Source: Oceanibacterium hippocampi
GTDB taxonomy: Bacteria; Pseudomonadota; Alphaproteobacteria; Sneathiellales; Sneathiellaceae
Length of the DNA stretch: 64,000 nucleotides
Assembly: GCF_900172325.1 (NCBI RefSeq)
Contig: NZ_FWFR01000002.1
Span: 904,159 to 968,158 of the forward strand
Direction: 5' to 3'
The position numbers and the translations under genes were made by a program. The notes below the pieces were generated by a model that made no database searches, had not been told where the DNA came from, and saw nothing but the letters and a program-made list of their open reading frames with translations. Positions 9,019 through 18,469 of the stretch are shown here, piece by piece; the first letter of the stretch is position 1, and each line of letters starts with the position of its first letter.

Positions 9019-10188
9019 CTAGAGGGCCACGACATGTTGCTCGACAAAGGCCTCGTTGATCGTGACACCCAGGCCGGGCCGATCAGGAATCTCGATGTCC
9101 CCATCCCGGGCCTCGAACGTCTCGTGCGCCATGTCGTGCAGCAGCGGATTGGCGCCGAGGGAGAACTCCAGCAGCCAGCCGGCCGGCGAAGCCGCAGCGA
9201 CGCTCATGCCGGCGGAAAAGGCCAGCGCGCCGGTCCACAGGTGCGGGGCAAGGCGCAGGTTCCACGCCGAGGCGATCGCACCGATGCGCATGGCCTCGCT
9301 GATCCCGCCGCAGATCGCCAGATCGGGCTGGAAGATATCGGCCGCCTGGAGAACCGCGAGATCGCGGAAATCGAAGCGCGTGAAATCACTCTCCCCGGTC
9401 GCGATCGGCACGGACGTGAGCGCCCGGATCTGCGCAAGCCCCGCCTTGTCGTCGGCGGTCACCGGTTCCTCGAACCAGAGGAGGCCGCAGTCTTCCACCA
9501 GGCGGCAGAAGCGCTTGGCCTCGGCCACCGAGAACGTGCCATGCGCATCGCAGGCAATCCCGATATCCGGTCCAAGCGTCCTTCGAGCCGCCTGAACCCG
9601 GCGCGCCGATGCCTCCGGGCTGCCATCGATGACGCCAACCCGCATCTTCACTGCCGAGAAGCCGCCCTTCTCGACATAACCCGCCAATTGCGCGCCGATG
9701 CCGGCCTCATCGGCCCAGCCGCCCGAGGCATAGGCAGGCATGCGATCCGCCTTGCGGCCACCCAGCAACTGCCATACCGGCGCCTTCAGGTGCTTGCCGA
9801 GCAGGTCCCAGAGGGCCATGTCGATGCCGCTGATCGCGGCGATGGAAACGCCTCGCCGGCCAAGCGCGGGGAATACCCGTCCGTGAGCGAGTGCGTAGTG
9901 CCCACGTGTGCCGTTATACATCAGCTCCCAGTGCCGATTGATGTCGCAGGCGTCCTGCCCCACGAGCATCGGGCCATAGAGTTCGTTGATCGCGGTCACC
10001 AGCGTTGCGTGGTTGCCGGAACTGCCGACCACTTCCCTCGCCTCGCCCCAGCCGACAAGACCGGACCGCGTTTCGATACGCACCAGTGCACAGTCGAAGG
10101 AGCTGGCCTCTCCGAAATCGGAGACATGCCGTTTCTCCTTGGCGATCGGGACATGGATCCAACGAGCCTGGACGGATTTGATATGCAT
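9019..10188 (-). CDS. Enolase-superfamily (mandelate racemase/muconate-lactonizing) enzyme
   Basis: The protein has 389 residues with the capping domain and the (beta/alpha)7-beta barrel of the mandelate-racemase subgroup. The magnesium ligands are Asp214 (IACDAHG), Glu240 (LWFEEP) and Glu266 (ATGESD). The Asp289-His316 dyad that supplies one catalytic base is present (FQPDLAICGG and LAPHLW). On the other face the usual Lys-x-Lys is Lys181-Met-Arg183, so the second lysine is replaced by arginine. This argues for a sugar-acid dehydratase or one-base reaction rather than a two-base racemase. ATG 10188 follows a GAGGG element. It lies between two aldehyde dehydrogenase genes in the operon. Confidence 0.92.
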   Translation of the reverse strand: MHIKSVQARWIHVPIAKEKRHVSDFGEASSFDCALVRIETRSGLVGWGEAREVVGSSGNHATLVTAINELYGPMLVGQDACDINRHWELMYNGTRGHYALAHGRVFPALGRRGVSIAAISGIDMALWDLLGKHLKAPVWQLLGGRKADRMPAYASGGWADEAGIGAQLAGYVEKGGFSAVKMRVGVIDGSPEASARRVQAARRTLGPDIGIACDAHGTFSVAEAKRFCRLVEDCGLLWFEEPVTADDKAGLAQIRALTSVPIATGESDFTRFDFRDLAVLQAADIFQPDLAICGGISEAMRIGAIASAWNLRLAPHLWTGALAFSAGMSVAAASPAGWLLEFSLGANPLLHDMAHETFEARDGDIEIPDRPGLGVTINEAFVEQHVVAL

Positions 10189-10196
10189 GTTTTCCC

Positions 10197-11693
10197 TCAG
10201 TAGGTCTCGCTGACCAGTTTCGTGTTGAGATACCCGTCGAACGACTCGATGCCGCCTTCGCTGCCCCATCCGCTGTCCCGGATTCCGCCGAACGGCGTTT
10301 CTGCCGCCCCGAAGCCCCAGTGGTTGATGCTGACCATCCCGGCCTGCAGGCCCTGCGAAAGGGCTTGCGACGTTTTCGGCGAAGAGGTGAAGCCCATGGC
10401 TGCCAGGCCGTAGGCGAGGCTGTTCGCCCGGGTCAGCACCTCCTCGGTTGCCGTGAACGTCGTCACCGACGCGATCGGCCCGAACGGCTCCAGCGTCATA
10501 AGGTAGGCGCTATCCGGAATATTGGTGACGACCGTCGGGGCGAAGAAGTAGCCGGGCCGGTCCAGCACCTCGCCACCGCATTCCACGCGGGCCTGACGGT
10601 TGACGGCATCCTCGACCAGTTCGGTCATTTGCCTGACGCGCCGTGCGTGGGTTAGCGGCCCCATCGTCGTGTCCGGAGCCAGGCCGTCGCCAACCCTGAT
10701 GCCCCGGACCCGGTCGAGGAACGTGTCCATGAAACGGTCGTGGGCGGCTCGCTCCACATAAATCCGGCTCGGCGAGATGCAAACCTGGCCGGCATTGCGG
10801 AATTTCTGGGCCGCCAGCAACGTCGCCGCCGCGTCGATGTCGGCGTCGGCGCAGACGATGGCCGGACTGTGTCCTCCGAGTTCGAGGGTCGCACGTTTCA
10901 TCAGCGAACCCGACAGGGCCGCGAGCTGCTTCCCGACCGCCACCGACCCGGTGAACGATATCTTGCGCACCGCGTCGGCCCGGATCAGATGCTCCGAGAC
11001 CTCCGCGGGCACGCCCCAGACGACATTCAGGCAACCGTCGGGCAGGCCCGCATCCTGAAAGAGACGCGCCAGGGCGACGAGCGCACTCGGCGTCTCCTCC
11101 GCGCCCTTGATCACGATGGTGCAGCCCGCGCCGAGCGCGGCGGCGATTTTCCGGATCGCCTGATTGAAGGGGAAATTCCACGGCGTGAACGCGGCCACGA
11201 CACCGATGGGTTCGCGTTCGACCAGTTGGCGAACCCCGGCCTGTCGAGCCGGCACCAGTCGTCCGTAAATGCGTTTGCATTCCTCGGCATGCCAGACGGC
11301 ATGTTCGGAGCACGCGTTGACTTCCCCGAGCGCCTCGGCAAGCGGCTTTCCCTGATCGAGCGTGATCCCGCGGGCAATCGACGGCGCGCGCTCTCGCGCC
11401 AGTTCGGCCGCCCGGCGCAGTATCTGGCCGCGCTCGACTGCCGGCACCCGACGCCAGTCCGCGAACGCGGCCGAAGCCGCGCGCACCGCCTCATCGAGGT
11501 CGGCTACGGTCGCGTGCGGCAACCGCCCGATCGTCTCGCCGGTCGCCGGATTGACGACCTCCTGTGACTTTCGCCCTTCGCCCGAGCCAATGAACCTCCC
11601 GTTGATGAAGAGCGCCAGTTCGGCGTAGTCCTCCACGGCTTTGCCCGTCCCTCCGGGCGCACCGACGGCATTCAGCCGCTCTGCTTCCGACAT
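10197..11693 (-). CDS. Aldehyde dehydrogenase, succinate-semialdehyde dehydrogenase-like
   Basis: The protein has 498 residues. The pattern of PWNFPFNQAIRKIAAALGAG, the FTGSVAVG turn, Glu271 in LELGGHSP and the catalytic Cys305 in AGQVCISPSR is that of the SSADH-like branch of aldehyde dehydrogenases, which act on semialdehydes (succinate, glutarate, tartronate or ketoglutarate semialdehyde). It is 8 bases upstream of the enolase-superfamily gene, within ribosome-coupling distance. An enolase-type dehydratase next to such a dehydrogenase is common in sugar-acid catabolism (2-keto-3-deoxy acids to ketoglutarate semialdehyde), but the TPP enzyme next door points another way; the pathway is open. 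Confidence 0.92.
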   Translation of the reverse strand: MSEAERLNAVGAPGGTGKAVEDYAELALFINGRFIGSGEGRKSQEVVNPATGETIGRLPHATVADLDEAVRAASAAFADWRRVPAVERGQILRRAAELARERAPSIARGITLDQGKPLAEALGEVNACSEHAVWHAEECKRIYGRLVPARQAGVRQLVEREPIGVVAAFTPWNFPFNQAIRKIAAALGAGCTIVIKGAEETPSALVALARLFQDAGLPDGCLNVVWGVPAEVSEHLIRADAVRKISFTGSVAVGKQLAALSGSLMKRATLELGGHSPAIVCADADIDAAATLLAAQKFRNAGQVCISPSRIYVERAAHDRFMDTFLDRVRGIRVGDGLAPDTTMGPLTHARRVRQMTELVEDAVNRQARVECGGEVLDRPGYFFAPTVVTNIPDSAYLMTLEPFGPIASVTTFTATEEVLTRANSLAYGLAAMGFTSSPKTSQALSQGLQAGMVSINHWGFGAAETPFGGIRDSGWGSEGGIESFDGYLNTKLVSETY

Positions 11694-11739
11694 TCTGGAA
11701 CCTCTCGAATGATTGCTGTTCCCGCCGACCGCGTGCGGC

Positions 11740-13443
11740 TCAGTCGATGAGCTCGCCCGAAGCGATGCTCGCCCGATGGATGTCGACGAAGTCCTTGTAG
11801 TAGTCGTGACGGGCGATCTGGGCGTCGATCAGCACCGGAATACCCCTGGCATTCAGGGAACGCGCTTCGGCAATCGCCTCGTCGACCTTGTCCGGCGCCT
11901 CCAGGCGAATGCCATGGCACCCCTGCGCACGGGCGACGGCCGCAAGATCGGTCGCCTGGTCGAACCCCGTACCGATGCGGGGCCTGCCCGTCAGCACCTG
12001 GTTGTACTGGACCCAGCCGAAGCTCTGGTTGTTGAGAACGACCCAGGTCACGCCACACCGGTTCTCGGCGGCGGTCGCCATCTCGACCATCGCCATCTGC
12101 ATGGCGCCATCGCCGATGAAGCAGACGACCTGCTTGTCGGGCCTGGCCAATTTGGCGCCGATGGCACCTATGGCGCCCATGCCCATGGCGGTCTGCTCGC
12201 CCATGGCCACGCAGTCGCCAGTGTCGAGAACCTGATAATAGGGCCAGTAGTAGCACCACAGGTCGGCCGCACCGTTCTCTTTCATGAGGATGGTGTCGTG
12301 ACCGAATATGCGGTTCACCGCGTCGAGCAACTGCGGCGGCCGGATCGGTTGCGACGGGGTCCGGGCCTCGGCCCGCGCCTTCTCGGTAAAGGCACGTCCG
12401 ATCCCGGCGATCTCCTGCACCCGCTCCTTCTGAGCCGGGTAGTCTGTCGCGTTCAGTGCCGCCTCGATGTCCTGAAGGGCGAGCGCCGCATCACCGACCA
12501 GATCGACATCGGCGCGCGAGTTCAGTGACAGCGCCTCGGGATCCGTATCGATACGGATCAGCCGGGCGGATTTCGCCTGGAACGACCAGTTGTTGGTGCT
12601 GAAGGCCTCGAGGCGCGATCCGACGACAATCACCAGGTCGGAATTGTCGTACCATGCCTTCCCGGCGGTCGAGAAATAGAGGCCGACCTGGCCCAGCGAG
12701 AGCGGCCCGTCCTCGGGATAGATTCCCCTTCCGCTCGGCGTCGTCAGGACCGCCGCCCCGATCCGATCGGCAAGGCGGGCCACCTCGTCGTAGGCACCAG
12801 CGACAATGGCGCCGCCGCCGCACAGGATCGTCGGACGCTGTGCCGCGGCGATCAGGTCGGCAGCCGCCTTCGCGGCATTCTCTTCCGGTCGCGAACGCTG
12901 GCGCGGAACCGAGGGCACATAATCAGGCATCTCGGCCGAAGTTCCCGCGAGGTCCGACGGTATTTCCACGAAGGTCGCGCCCGGCCGGCCATTGCGCGCG
13001 ACGGTGAAGGCCCGTTGCATCACCCACGGCACCCGTTTGATATCGCTGATCCGGTTCGACCATTTGGTCACCGGCATCATCAGCGTCCTTGAATCCAGTT
13101 CCTGGAATGCCCCCATACCGTCGTGGATCTGCACCACGCCATTGCTGATGGCGACAACCGGCACCGAGCCGGATGTCGCTTCCAGCAGGCCGGTCACGAG
13201 GTTGGTGATGCCGGGACCGGGATTGGAGAAGACGACTCCCGGCTCGCCGGTCAGACGCCCCCACGCATAGGCGCACGCCACCGCCGACTTCTCATCCCTG
13301 ACAAGGACGAACCGGATATCGGAATGCTCGGTCAGGTCGTAGACCAGATGCTTCGGATTGCCAGGCAATCCGAACACATAACGCACCCCCTCGGATTTCA
13401 GAGCTTCGACAACCGCCCGCCAGGGGCCAACGTTCTGCGTCAT
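11740..13443 (-). CDS. Thiamine-diphosphate-dependent decarboxylase/synthase (acetolactate synthase superfamily)
   Basis: The protein has 567 residues and three domains: Pyr (1-165), central nucleotide-like (190-335) and PP (365-540). The cofactor-activating glutamate is Glu51 in VRDEKSAVACAYA. The magnesium-diphosphate motif begins GDGAMQMAM at 445 and ends in VVLNN near 473. Family members include acetolactate synthase, benzoylformate decarboxylase, oxalyl-CoA decarboxylase and sulfoacetaldehyde acetyltransferase. No small regulatory ALS subunit is present and the context is catabolic, so biosynthetic ALS is unlikely. A 2-oxoacid decarboxylase feeding one of the two operon aldehyde dehydrogenases is the simplest reading (inference). 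Confidence 0.9.
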   Translation of the reverse strand: MTQNVGPWRAVVEALKSEGVRYVFGLPGNPKHLVYDLTEHSDIRFVLVRDEKSAVACAYAWGRLTGEPGVVFSNPGPGITNLVTGLLEATSGSVPVVAISNGVVQIHDGMGAFQELDSRTLMMPVTKWSNRISDIKRVPWVMQRAFTVARNGRPGATFVEIPSDLAGTSAEMPDYVPSVPRQRSRPEENAAKAAADLIAAAQRPTILCGGGAIVAGAYDEVARLADRIGAAVLTTPSGRGIYPEDGPLSLGQVGLYFSTAGKAWYDNSDLVIVVGSRLEAFSTNNWSFQAKSARLIRIDTDPEALSLNSRADVDLVGDAALALQDIEAALNATDYPAQKERVQEIAGIGRAFTEKARAEARTPSQPIRPPQLLDAVNRIFGHDTILMKENGAADLWCYYWPYYQVLDTGDCVAMGEQTAMGMGAIGAIGAKLARPDKQVVCFIGDGAMQMAMVEMATAAENRCGVTWVVLNNQSFGWVQYNQVLTGRPRIGTGFDQATDLAAVARAQGCHGIRLEAPDKVDEAIAEARSLNARGIPVLIDAQIARHDYYKDFVDIHRASIASGELID

Positions 13444-13470
13444 GTTTTTCTTCTCCGGGATTCTCGGGAT

Positions 13471-15078
13471 TCACTGTTGCACCGAGATCGATGGCAGGCT
13501 TGGCACCGCATCGATCAGGGCGGCCGTGTAATGGTGCTGCGGCGCCGTCAGGACGTCTTGCATCGCCCCCTGCTCGACCACGCAGCCTGATTGCATGACG
13601 ATGACCTGATCGGCCATGCGAGCGGCCACGCGCAGGTCGTGCGTGACGAAGATCATGGAAAGTCCCTCGTCGCGCTGGATGTCCTTCAGCAGCGTGAGGA
13701 TTTCGGCCTGCACCGATACGTCGAGCGCCGAGACCGCCTCGTCGGCGATCAGCACGCGCGGCCGCATGGCGAGTGCCCGCGCGATGGCGATGCGCTGTCG
13801 CTGCCCGCCCGAGAACTCGTTCGGGTAGCGGTCGGCGGCGGACGGGTCGAGCTGCACCTTGCCGAGGAGTTCTGCCACTCGCGCGTGAACCGCGCCTGGC
13901 TTCTCGCCCTGGGCCAGTGGACCTTGCGCGACCGCCGCGCCGATCCTGCGTCGCGGGTTCAGGGACGCGTAAGGATCCTGGAAAACGAGCTGGATATTCC
14001 GGCGCACCGTCGCCAGGTCGCGCGATCGCAATCCGAGATAGTTGGCGTTGATTCCGACAAGGTCGGCTTGGCCTGAATCGGCCCCCGTCAGGCACATCAG
14101 AACCCGGGCAAGGGTTGACTTGCCGGAGCCGGATTCTCCCACGACGGCCAGCGTGTTGCCGTGTCCGAGTGACATCGACACGTTCTTCAGCGCCGCCACA
14201 GTTCGCCCCGGCCTGAACAGGCTGCCACGCGTCACCCAGGATTTGGTCAGGCCGGTTGCCTTCAGGACCGGTTCACCGGCGGGGCGCGCCGGGCCGGCCC
14301 GCAGCGGCGGCACCGCGTCGAGAAGCTTGCGGGTATAGGCTTCGCGCGGCGTGCGAAGAACCGCGTCGCGCGTCCCGTACTCCACCAGCTTGCCGCTCTT
14401 CATCACCGCCACCCTGTCGGCCATCCTCGCGACCACGCCGAAATCATGGGTGATGAGGAACAGCGCGATGCCGTGCTGTTTCGTCAGGTCGCGAAGGAGT
14501 TCCAGTATCTGGGCCTGCGTGGTGACATCGAGGGCGCTCGTCGGTTCGTCGGCGACCAGAAGCGATGGTCGGGTCGCCAGCGCGGTCGCGATCATGACCC
14601 GTTGGCGCTGCCCGCCCGACAATTGCCAGGGATAGGCTTCGACGAGGCTCTCGGGCGACGGCAGTTGCACGGCGGAGAGCATCTCGAGGACGCGCTGCCG
14701 GTGATCGCCCGTCCAGCGATGCTGGCGCAACACCTCCTCGACCTGCTTGCCGATCCGCTCGAGCGGATTGAGCGACGACAAGGGATCCTGAAAGACGAAA
14801 CCGACTCGCCCGCCGCGCAAGTCCTGCAGTTCGCGGGACGACATCCGCAGCGTGTCGCTGCCCTCGAACAGGATGCGCCCGCCGGCGACCCGCAGGCTCC
14901 GGGATGGCAGCAAGCCGACGATGGCACTGGCCGTCAGCGACTTGCCCGAACCCGACTCGCCAACGACGCAAAGCGTCTCGCCCTGATCGACATGCAGGCT
15001 CACACCATCGACCGCGAACGCCCGGTCGCCGCCTTTCGGCAAGGCAATCCTGAGATCCTCGATACGCAGAAGGCTCAT
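13471..15078 (-). CDS. Fused two-domain ABC transporter ATPase (DppD-DppF type)
   Basis: The protein has 535 residues and carries two complete ATPase domains that are often separate DppD and DppF proteins. The first has Walker A GESGSGKS at 40-47 and LSGGQRQRVMIATALA near 155. The second has Walker A GESGSGKSTL near 310 and FSGGQRQRIAIARALAMRP with Walker B VLIADEAVSALD near 430. It energises the importer formed with the two permeases and the binding protein that follow upstream in the same operon. The start is 4 bases from the permease stop, implying coupled expression. Fusions of this kind are known for GsiA/YejF-type systems. Confidence 0.95.
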   Translation of the reverse strand: MSLLRIEDLRIALPKGGDRAFAVDGVSLHVDQGETLCVVGESGSGKSLTASAIVGLLPSRSLRVAGGRILFEGSDTLRMSSRELQDLRGGRVGFVFQDPLSSLNPLERIGKQVEEVLRQHRWTGDHRQRVLEMLSAVQLPSPESLVEAYPWQLSGGQRQRVMIATALATRPSLLVADEPTSALDVTTQAQILELLRDLTKQHGIALFLITHDFGVVARMADRVAVMKSGKLVEYGTRDAVLRTPREAYTRKLLDAVPPLRAGPARPAGEPVLKATGLTKSWVTRGSLFRPGRTVAALKNVSMSLGHGNTLAVVGESGSGKSTLARVLMCLTGADSGQADLVGINANYLGLRSRDLATVRRNIQLVFQDPYASLNPRRRIGAAVAQGPLAQGEKPGAVHARVAELLGKVQLDPSAADRYPNEFSGGQRQRIAIARALAMRPRVLIADEAVSALDVSVQAEILTLLKDIQRDEGLSMIFVTHDLRVAARMADQVIVMQSGCVVEQGAMQDVLTAPQHHYTAALIDAVPSLPSISVQQ

Positions 15079-15082
15079 CGCG

Positions 15083-15904
15083 TCAGTGCCCCGCCTGGCC
15101 GCGGAGGGACGGATTCGACTTGTCGCCCAACCCTTCCGAGAGCAGCGTGATCGAAAGAACCGTCAGGAACAGCAGGAGCCCGGGAAAGACACTGAGCCAC
15201 CAGGCGTGACGGAAAACCGGGCGTGCGGAACCGATCATGTAGCCCCAGCTGGTCATGTTGGGATCGGCAAGCCCCAGGAAACTGAGGGATGCTTCGGTAA
15301 GGATCGCCGTCGCAACCATGAGCGAGCCTACCGCGAGGACCGGGGGCATCGCGTTGGGCAGGATCTCGCGCACAATGACACTGCCATGCGACAGGCCGAG
15401 GGAACGCGCCGCCTCGACGAATTCGCGGGTCTTGAGAGTCAGGAACTCGCTCCGCACAAGACGGGCGACGGGGGGCCAGATGACCACCGAGATAGCGAGC
15501 GTGATGCTCAGCAGGCTGGGCGTGAGGATCGCGACCAGCAGGATCACGAACATGAAAGACGGAATGACCTGAAAGAATTCGGTGAAACGGACCAGCGCCC
15601 GGTCGATGGCACCACCGAAGTAACCGGCGATCGCACCGACCGTGATGCCGATCCCGGCCGAGCACAAGGCGGAGACGAGACCCACGATCAGGGAGACCCG
15701 CGCCCCGTGTATCATCCCGGAGAGAACATCCCGGCCGAGCATGTCGGTTCCGAGGAGATAGCTCGCGTCCGGAGGCAGCAGCGGGGGTCCGCTGATCGCC
15801 ATCGGATCGAAGGGTGCAAGCAGCGGCGCAGCGATCGCCATGACGGTGATCAGGCCGAGCAATACCGCGCCGACACCAATTCGCCAGGAATGCATGAGTT
15901 TCAC
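15083..15904 (-). CDS. ABC importer inner-membrane permease, DppC type
   Basis: The protein has 273 residues. It has one N-terminal membrane helix (VLLGLITVMAIAAPLLAPF), then the domain around LLGTDMLGRDVLSGMIHGAR that typifies DppC/OppC, and further helices to the C-terminus. The ATPase-coupling EAA-like loop lies around REFVEAARSLGLSHGSVIVR. It pairs with the DppB-type permease encoded just upstream (15 bases apart) to form the channel. Substrates of this family include dipeptides, nickel chelates, glutathione and various opines, so 'peptide' should not be taken as established. Confidence 0.95.
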   Translation of the reverse strand: MKLMHSWRIGVGAVLLGLITVMAIAAPLLAPFDPMAISGPPLLPPDASYLLGTDMLGRDVLSGMIHGARVSLIVGLVSALCSAGIGITVGAIAGYFGGAIDRALVRFTEFFQVIPSFMFVILLVAILTPSLLSITLAISVVIWPPVARLVRSEFLTLKTREFVEAARSLGLSHGSVIVREILPNAMPPVLAVGSLMVATAILTEASLSFLGLADPNMTSWGYMIGSARPVFRHAWWLSVFPGLLLFLTVLSITLLSEGLGDKSNPSLRGQAGH

Positions 15905-15919
15905 CTTTGACCCGTCTGC

Positions 15920-16891
15920 TCAGCTGCGCCCGACACGCGGGTCGATGGACCGCACGGCGAGATCGGTGATCAGGTTGGCCAGCACGACCATGATCGAGGA
16001 CACGAAGAAGATGCCGAGGATGAGGTTGTAGTCACGCTGCATCAGTGCATCGAACGCCAGCCGGCCAATGCCGGGCCAGGCGAACACCGATTCCACGATT
16101 ACCGCCCCACCGAGAAGCTGGCCGACCTGCAGGCCTGCCATGGTGACGACCGGGATGACGGAGTTTCGCAGGACGTGCCGGCGGAGCACCTGTCGTTCGG
16201 ACAAGCCCTTCGCACGGGCGCTGCGGACGAAGTCGCGACCGAGCACCTCGACCGTGGCCGAACGGCCGAGCCGGACATAGACCGCGAAATAGAACAGCGC
16301 GAGGGTCATGACCGGCAGGACGAGATGGTGCAACGCGTCCAGGACGGCCGCGAATCCGGATTTCGGGATCAGGCCCGACATGCCGAAGGGCGGCAGGATG
16401 CCGGCATGAACGGACAGGAGCAGGACCAGCAGGAGACCGACCCAGAAGACCGGTGTCGCGTAACACAGCATGGCGAAAGCGCTGATCACCGTGTCCTGCC
16501 ATGTCCCGGCCCGTCTGGCGGCCTGGATGCCGAGCAGGGTTCCGATGATGATGGCCAGTACCAGGGCGGTCGAGGTCAGCAGCAAGGTTGCGGGTATCCG
16601 TTCGCCGATGATGTCCGCGACATCCCGTTGCATCCGGTAACTGACACCCAGGTCAAAGGTCGCGAGATTGCGCAGGTAGGTTGCAGCCTGCAGCCAGAGC
16701 GGCTGGTCGAGCCCGTAGCTCTTTCGAATTTCCTCGATGTAGCGGGCATCGGAGGCGCCCGTCTCCCCGGCCAGGACCGAAGCGGGGTCGCCCGGCGCCA
16801 GCCGGATCAGGAAGAAATTGAGGAGCCCGATTGCCACGAGCACGAGAAGTGCCCGTGGCAACCATGCTGCGAACGCGTATACGAACCGCAT
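15920..16891 (-). CDS. ABC importer inner-membrane permease, DppB type
   Basis: The protein has 323 residues with six predicted membrane helices. The N-terminus reads LLVLVAIGLLNFFLIRLAPG followed by DPAS, the hallmark of DppB proteins. The EAA-type coupling loop is near RDFVRSARAKGLSERQVLRRHVLR, and the C-terminal helices follow. It lies between the binding-protein gene (9 bases away) and dppC in the Module A operon. Confidence 0.95.
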   Translation of the reverse strand: MRFVYAFAAWLPRALLVLVAIGLLNFFLIRLAPGDPASVLAGETGASDARYIEEIRKSYGLDQPLWLQAATYLRNLATFDLGVSYRMQRDVADIIGERIPATLLLTSTALVLAIIIGTLLGIQAARRAGTWQDTVISAFAMLCYATPVFWVGLLLVLLLSVHAGILPPFGMSGLIPKSGFAAVLDALHHLVLPVMTLALFYFAVYVRLGRSATVEVLGRDFVRSARAKGLSERQVLRRHVLRNSVIPVVTMAGLQVGQLLGGAVIVESVFAWPGIGRLAFDALMQRDYNLILGIFFVSSIMVVLANLITDLAVRSIDPRVGRS

Positions 16892-16900
16892 CGTTCAGCC

Positions 16901-18469
16901 TTATTCGGCGAGCCACGCATCCGCGAAGCTGCTGTTGGGTCCGGACGCGCCGGTAACGACGTTGTGCAGTTTCTTGTTGTAGACGGTCGGCCACACCAGC
17001 TCGACCAGCCACAGAACAGCCGCATCATCGACGAGGATCTTCTGTACCTGCGAGTACAGTTGCTTGCGTTCCTCCTCGTCAACCGACACCGCGGCCTTGT
17101 TGAACAGCGCGTCGACCTCCGGATTGGCGTAACCGGCGTGATTGGTGAACAGGACGCCCTGCTTCCGGTTGTCCGAGAGGAAGGTACGCGAAACGCCGAG
17201 GGCGGGATCGCCCATGGTCGTCAGGAAGTACATCGTCATCTCGAAGTCCCAGTTCCGGGTCCTGGTTGCCCAGCCGGCCGGATCGGACGGCTCGAGAATG
17301 ACCTCGATGCCCACCTTGCGCAGCGCCTGCCGGGTATACTCGGCAGAGCGGTTCCACATTTCGCCATACGGCAGGCCGAGGAGCTTGATGGTCGTCCGCT
17401 TGCCGTCCGCATCGGGCTTCAGGCCCATCTCGTCGAGCAGCGCTTCCGCTTTCTTCAGGTCCTGCCGATAGGCGGGAACATCCGGCTCGTAGAACGGCGA
17501 GGCCGAATGGACCGGCCCGGTGGCCACCTTTGCATATCCCTGGAAGATAACGTCCCGGAAATAGTTCTGGTCCAGGGCGTACATCATCGCCTGGCGGAAA
17601 CGCTTGTCGCTGAAGGGTTCCTTGCGCAGGTTCATCTCGATCCAGACGATCGGCGAACCCCATTCCCAGCCCTTGGTCGTCACGTCCAGGTGCGGCAGCT
17701 TTGAAAGCCGGTCGACATCGAAAAGCTCGAGGTCGTTCTGGGTCGCGATGTGCATCTGTCCGGTTTCAAGCGCCAGCGCGCGGGACGCCGCGTCGGGCAC
17801 GAAGCGGTAGTAGATGTCATCCAGGTAGGGCAGCCCGTCGCGCCAGTAGTCGTCGTTGCGCGCAAGGTGGATGTATTCGCCGCGCTTCCACTCATCGAAC
17901 TTGAACGGCCCCGTTCCGATCGGCGCGAGGTTGTTCGGATTCTTGCGGAAATCGGTGCCCTTGTAGAGATGCTCCGGAACGATCAGGCAGCACAGGTCGA
18001 AGCTGCGGATCAACGGCGCGAAGGGCTCCTTGAGTTCGAAAACGACGGTGTGGTCGTCGAGCTTGCTGACCTGCGCCCGCTCGAAAACGGCACGGGCGCG
18101 CGGATGCACCTCGATCAGGTAATCGCCATAGGTGAAAACCACGTCATCGGCCGTGAACGCCTCGCCGTCGTGCCAGCGGACGTTCTCGCGCAGCTTGAAG
18201 GTGTATTTGAGGCCGTCCGGCGAGATTTCCCACGATTCCGCGAGATTGGGATGCGGATTCAGATTGAAGTCATAGGTCAGAAGGCTTTCGAAGATCTTGG
18301 TCGTCGGCAGAAGGGCGGACGATTGTGTGTAGATCCCGGTCATGATGCCCGGAGGCTCTGGCCAGAGGACCGACTGAAGCGTGCCGCCCCGCCGCGGCGC
18401 CTCCTCCGCCATCGCCAGTGACGCCATGCCCATGAAGATGGCCAAGGCAAAACTCATCAGACTCTTCAT
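16901..18469 (-). CDS. Periplasmic substrate-binding protein of the Dpp-type ABC importer (SBP_bac_5)
   Basis: The protein has 522 residues. It starts with a classic Sec signal peptide (a hydrophobic stretch to SLAMA, with cleavage expected before EEAPRRGG). The mature part has the family's features: GGTLQSVLWPEPPG, ESLLTYDFNLNPHPNLAESWE and YTFKLRENVRWHDGEAFTADD. It captures the importer's ligand in the periplasm. It is the first gene of the Module A operon, so the promoter and the MocR operator lie in the 110 bases upstream. The ligand is unknown; the operon's amidase suggests an amide or amino compound (inference). Confidence 0.95.
   Translation of the reverse strand: MKSLMSFALAIFMGMASLAMAEEAPRRGGTLQSVLWPEPPGIMTGIYTQSSALLPTTKIFESLLTYDFNLNPHPNLAESWEISPDGLKYTFKLRENVRWHDGEAFTADDVVFTYGDYLIEVHPRARAVFERAQVSKLDDHTVVFELKEPFAPLIRSFDLCCLIVPEHLYKGTDFRKNPNNLAPIGTGPFKFDEWKRGEYIHLARNDDYWRDGLPYLDDIYYRFVPDAASRALALETGQMHIATQNDLELFDVDRLSKLPHLDVTTKGWEWGSPIVWIEMNLRKEPFSDKRFRQAMMYALDQNYFRDVIFQGYAKVATGPVHSASPFYEPDVPAYRQDLKKAEALLDEMGLKPDADGKRTTIKLLGLPYGEMWNRSAEYTRQALRKVGIEVILEPSDPAGWATRTRNWDFEMTMYFLTTMGDPALGVSRTFLSDNRKQGVLFTNHAGYANPEVDALFNKAAVSVDEEERKQLYSQVQKILVDDAAVLWLVELVWPTVYNKKLHNVVTGASGPNSSFADAWLAE

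Noticed and set aside
8074..10203. A very long open frame (709 codons) on the plus strand opposite two catabolic genes
   Set aside because: It lies antisense to an aldehyde dehydrogenase and an enolase-superfamily gene with complete catalytic motifs; its translation is low-complexity and Arg/Ser/Pro-rich, as expected of a high-GC shadow frame.
6003..13443. Assigning Module A as the mandelamide/mandelate pathway
   Set aside because: There is no mandelate dehydrogenase gene, and the enolase-family protein lacks the second Lys of racemases; the resemblance is only at the level of enzyme classes.
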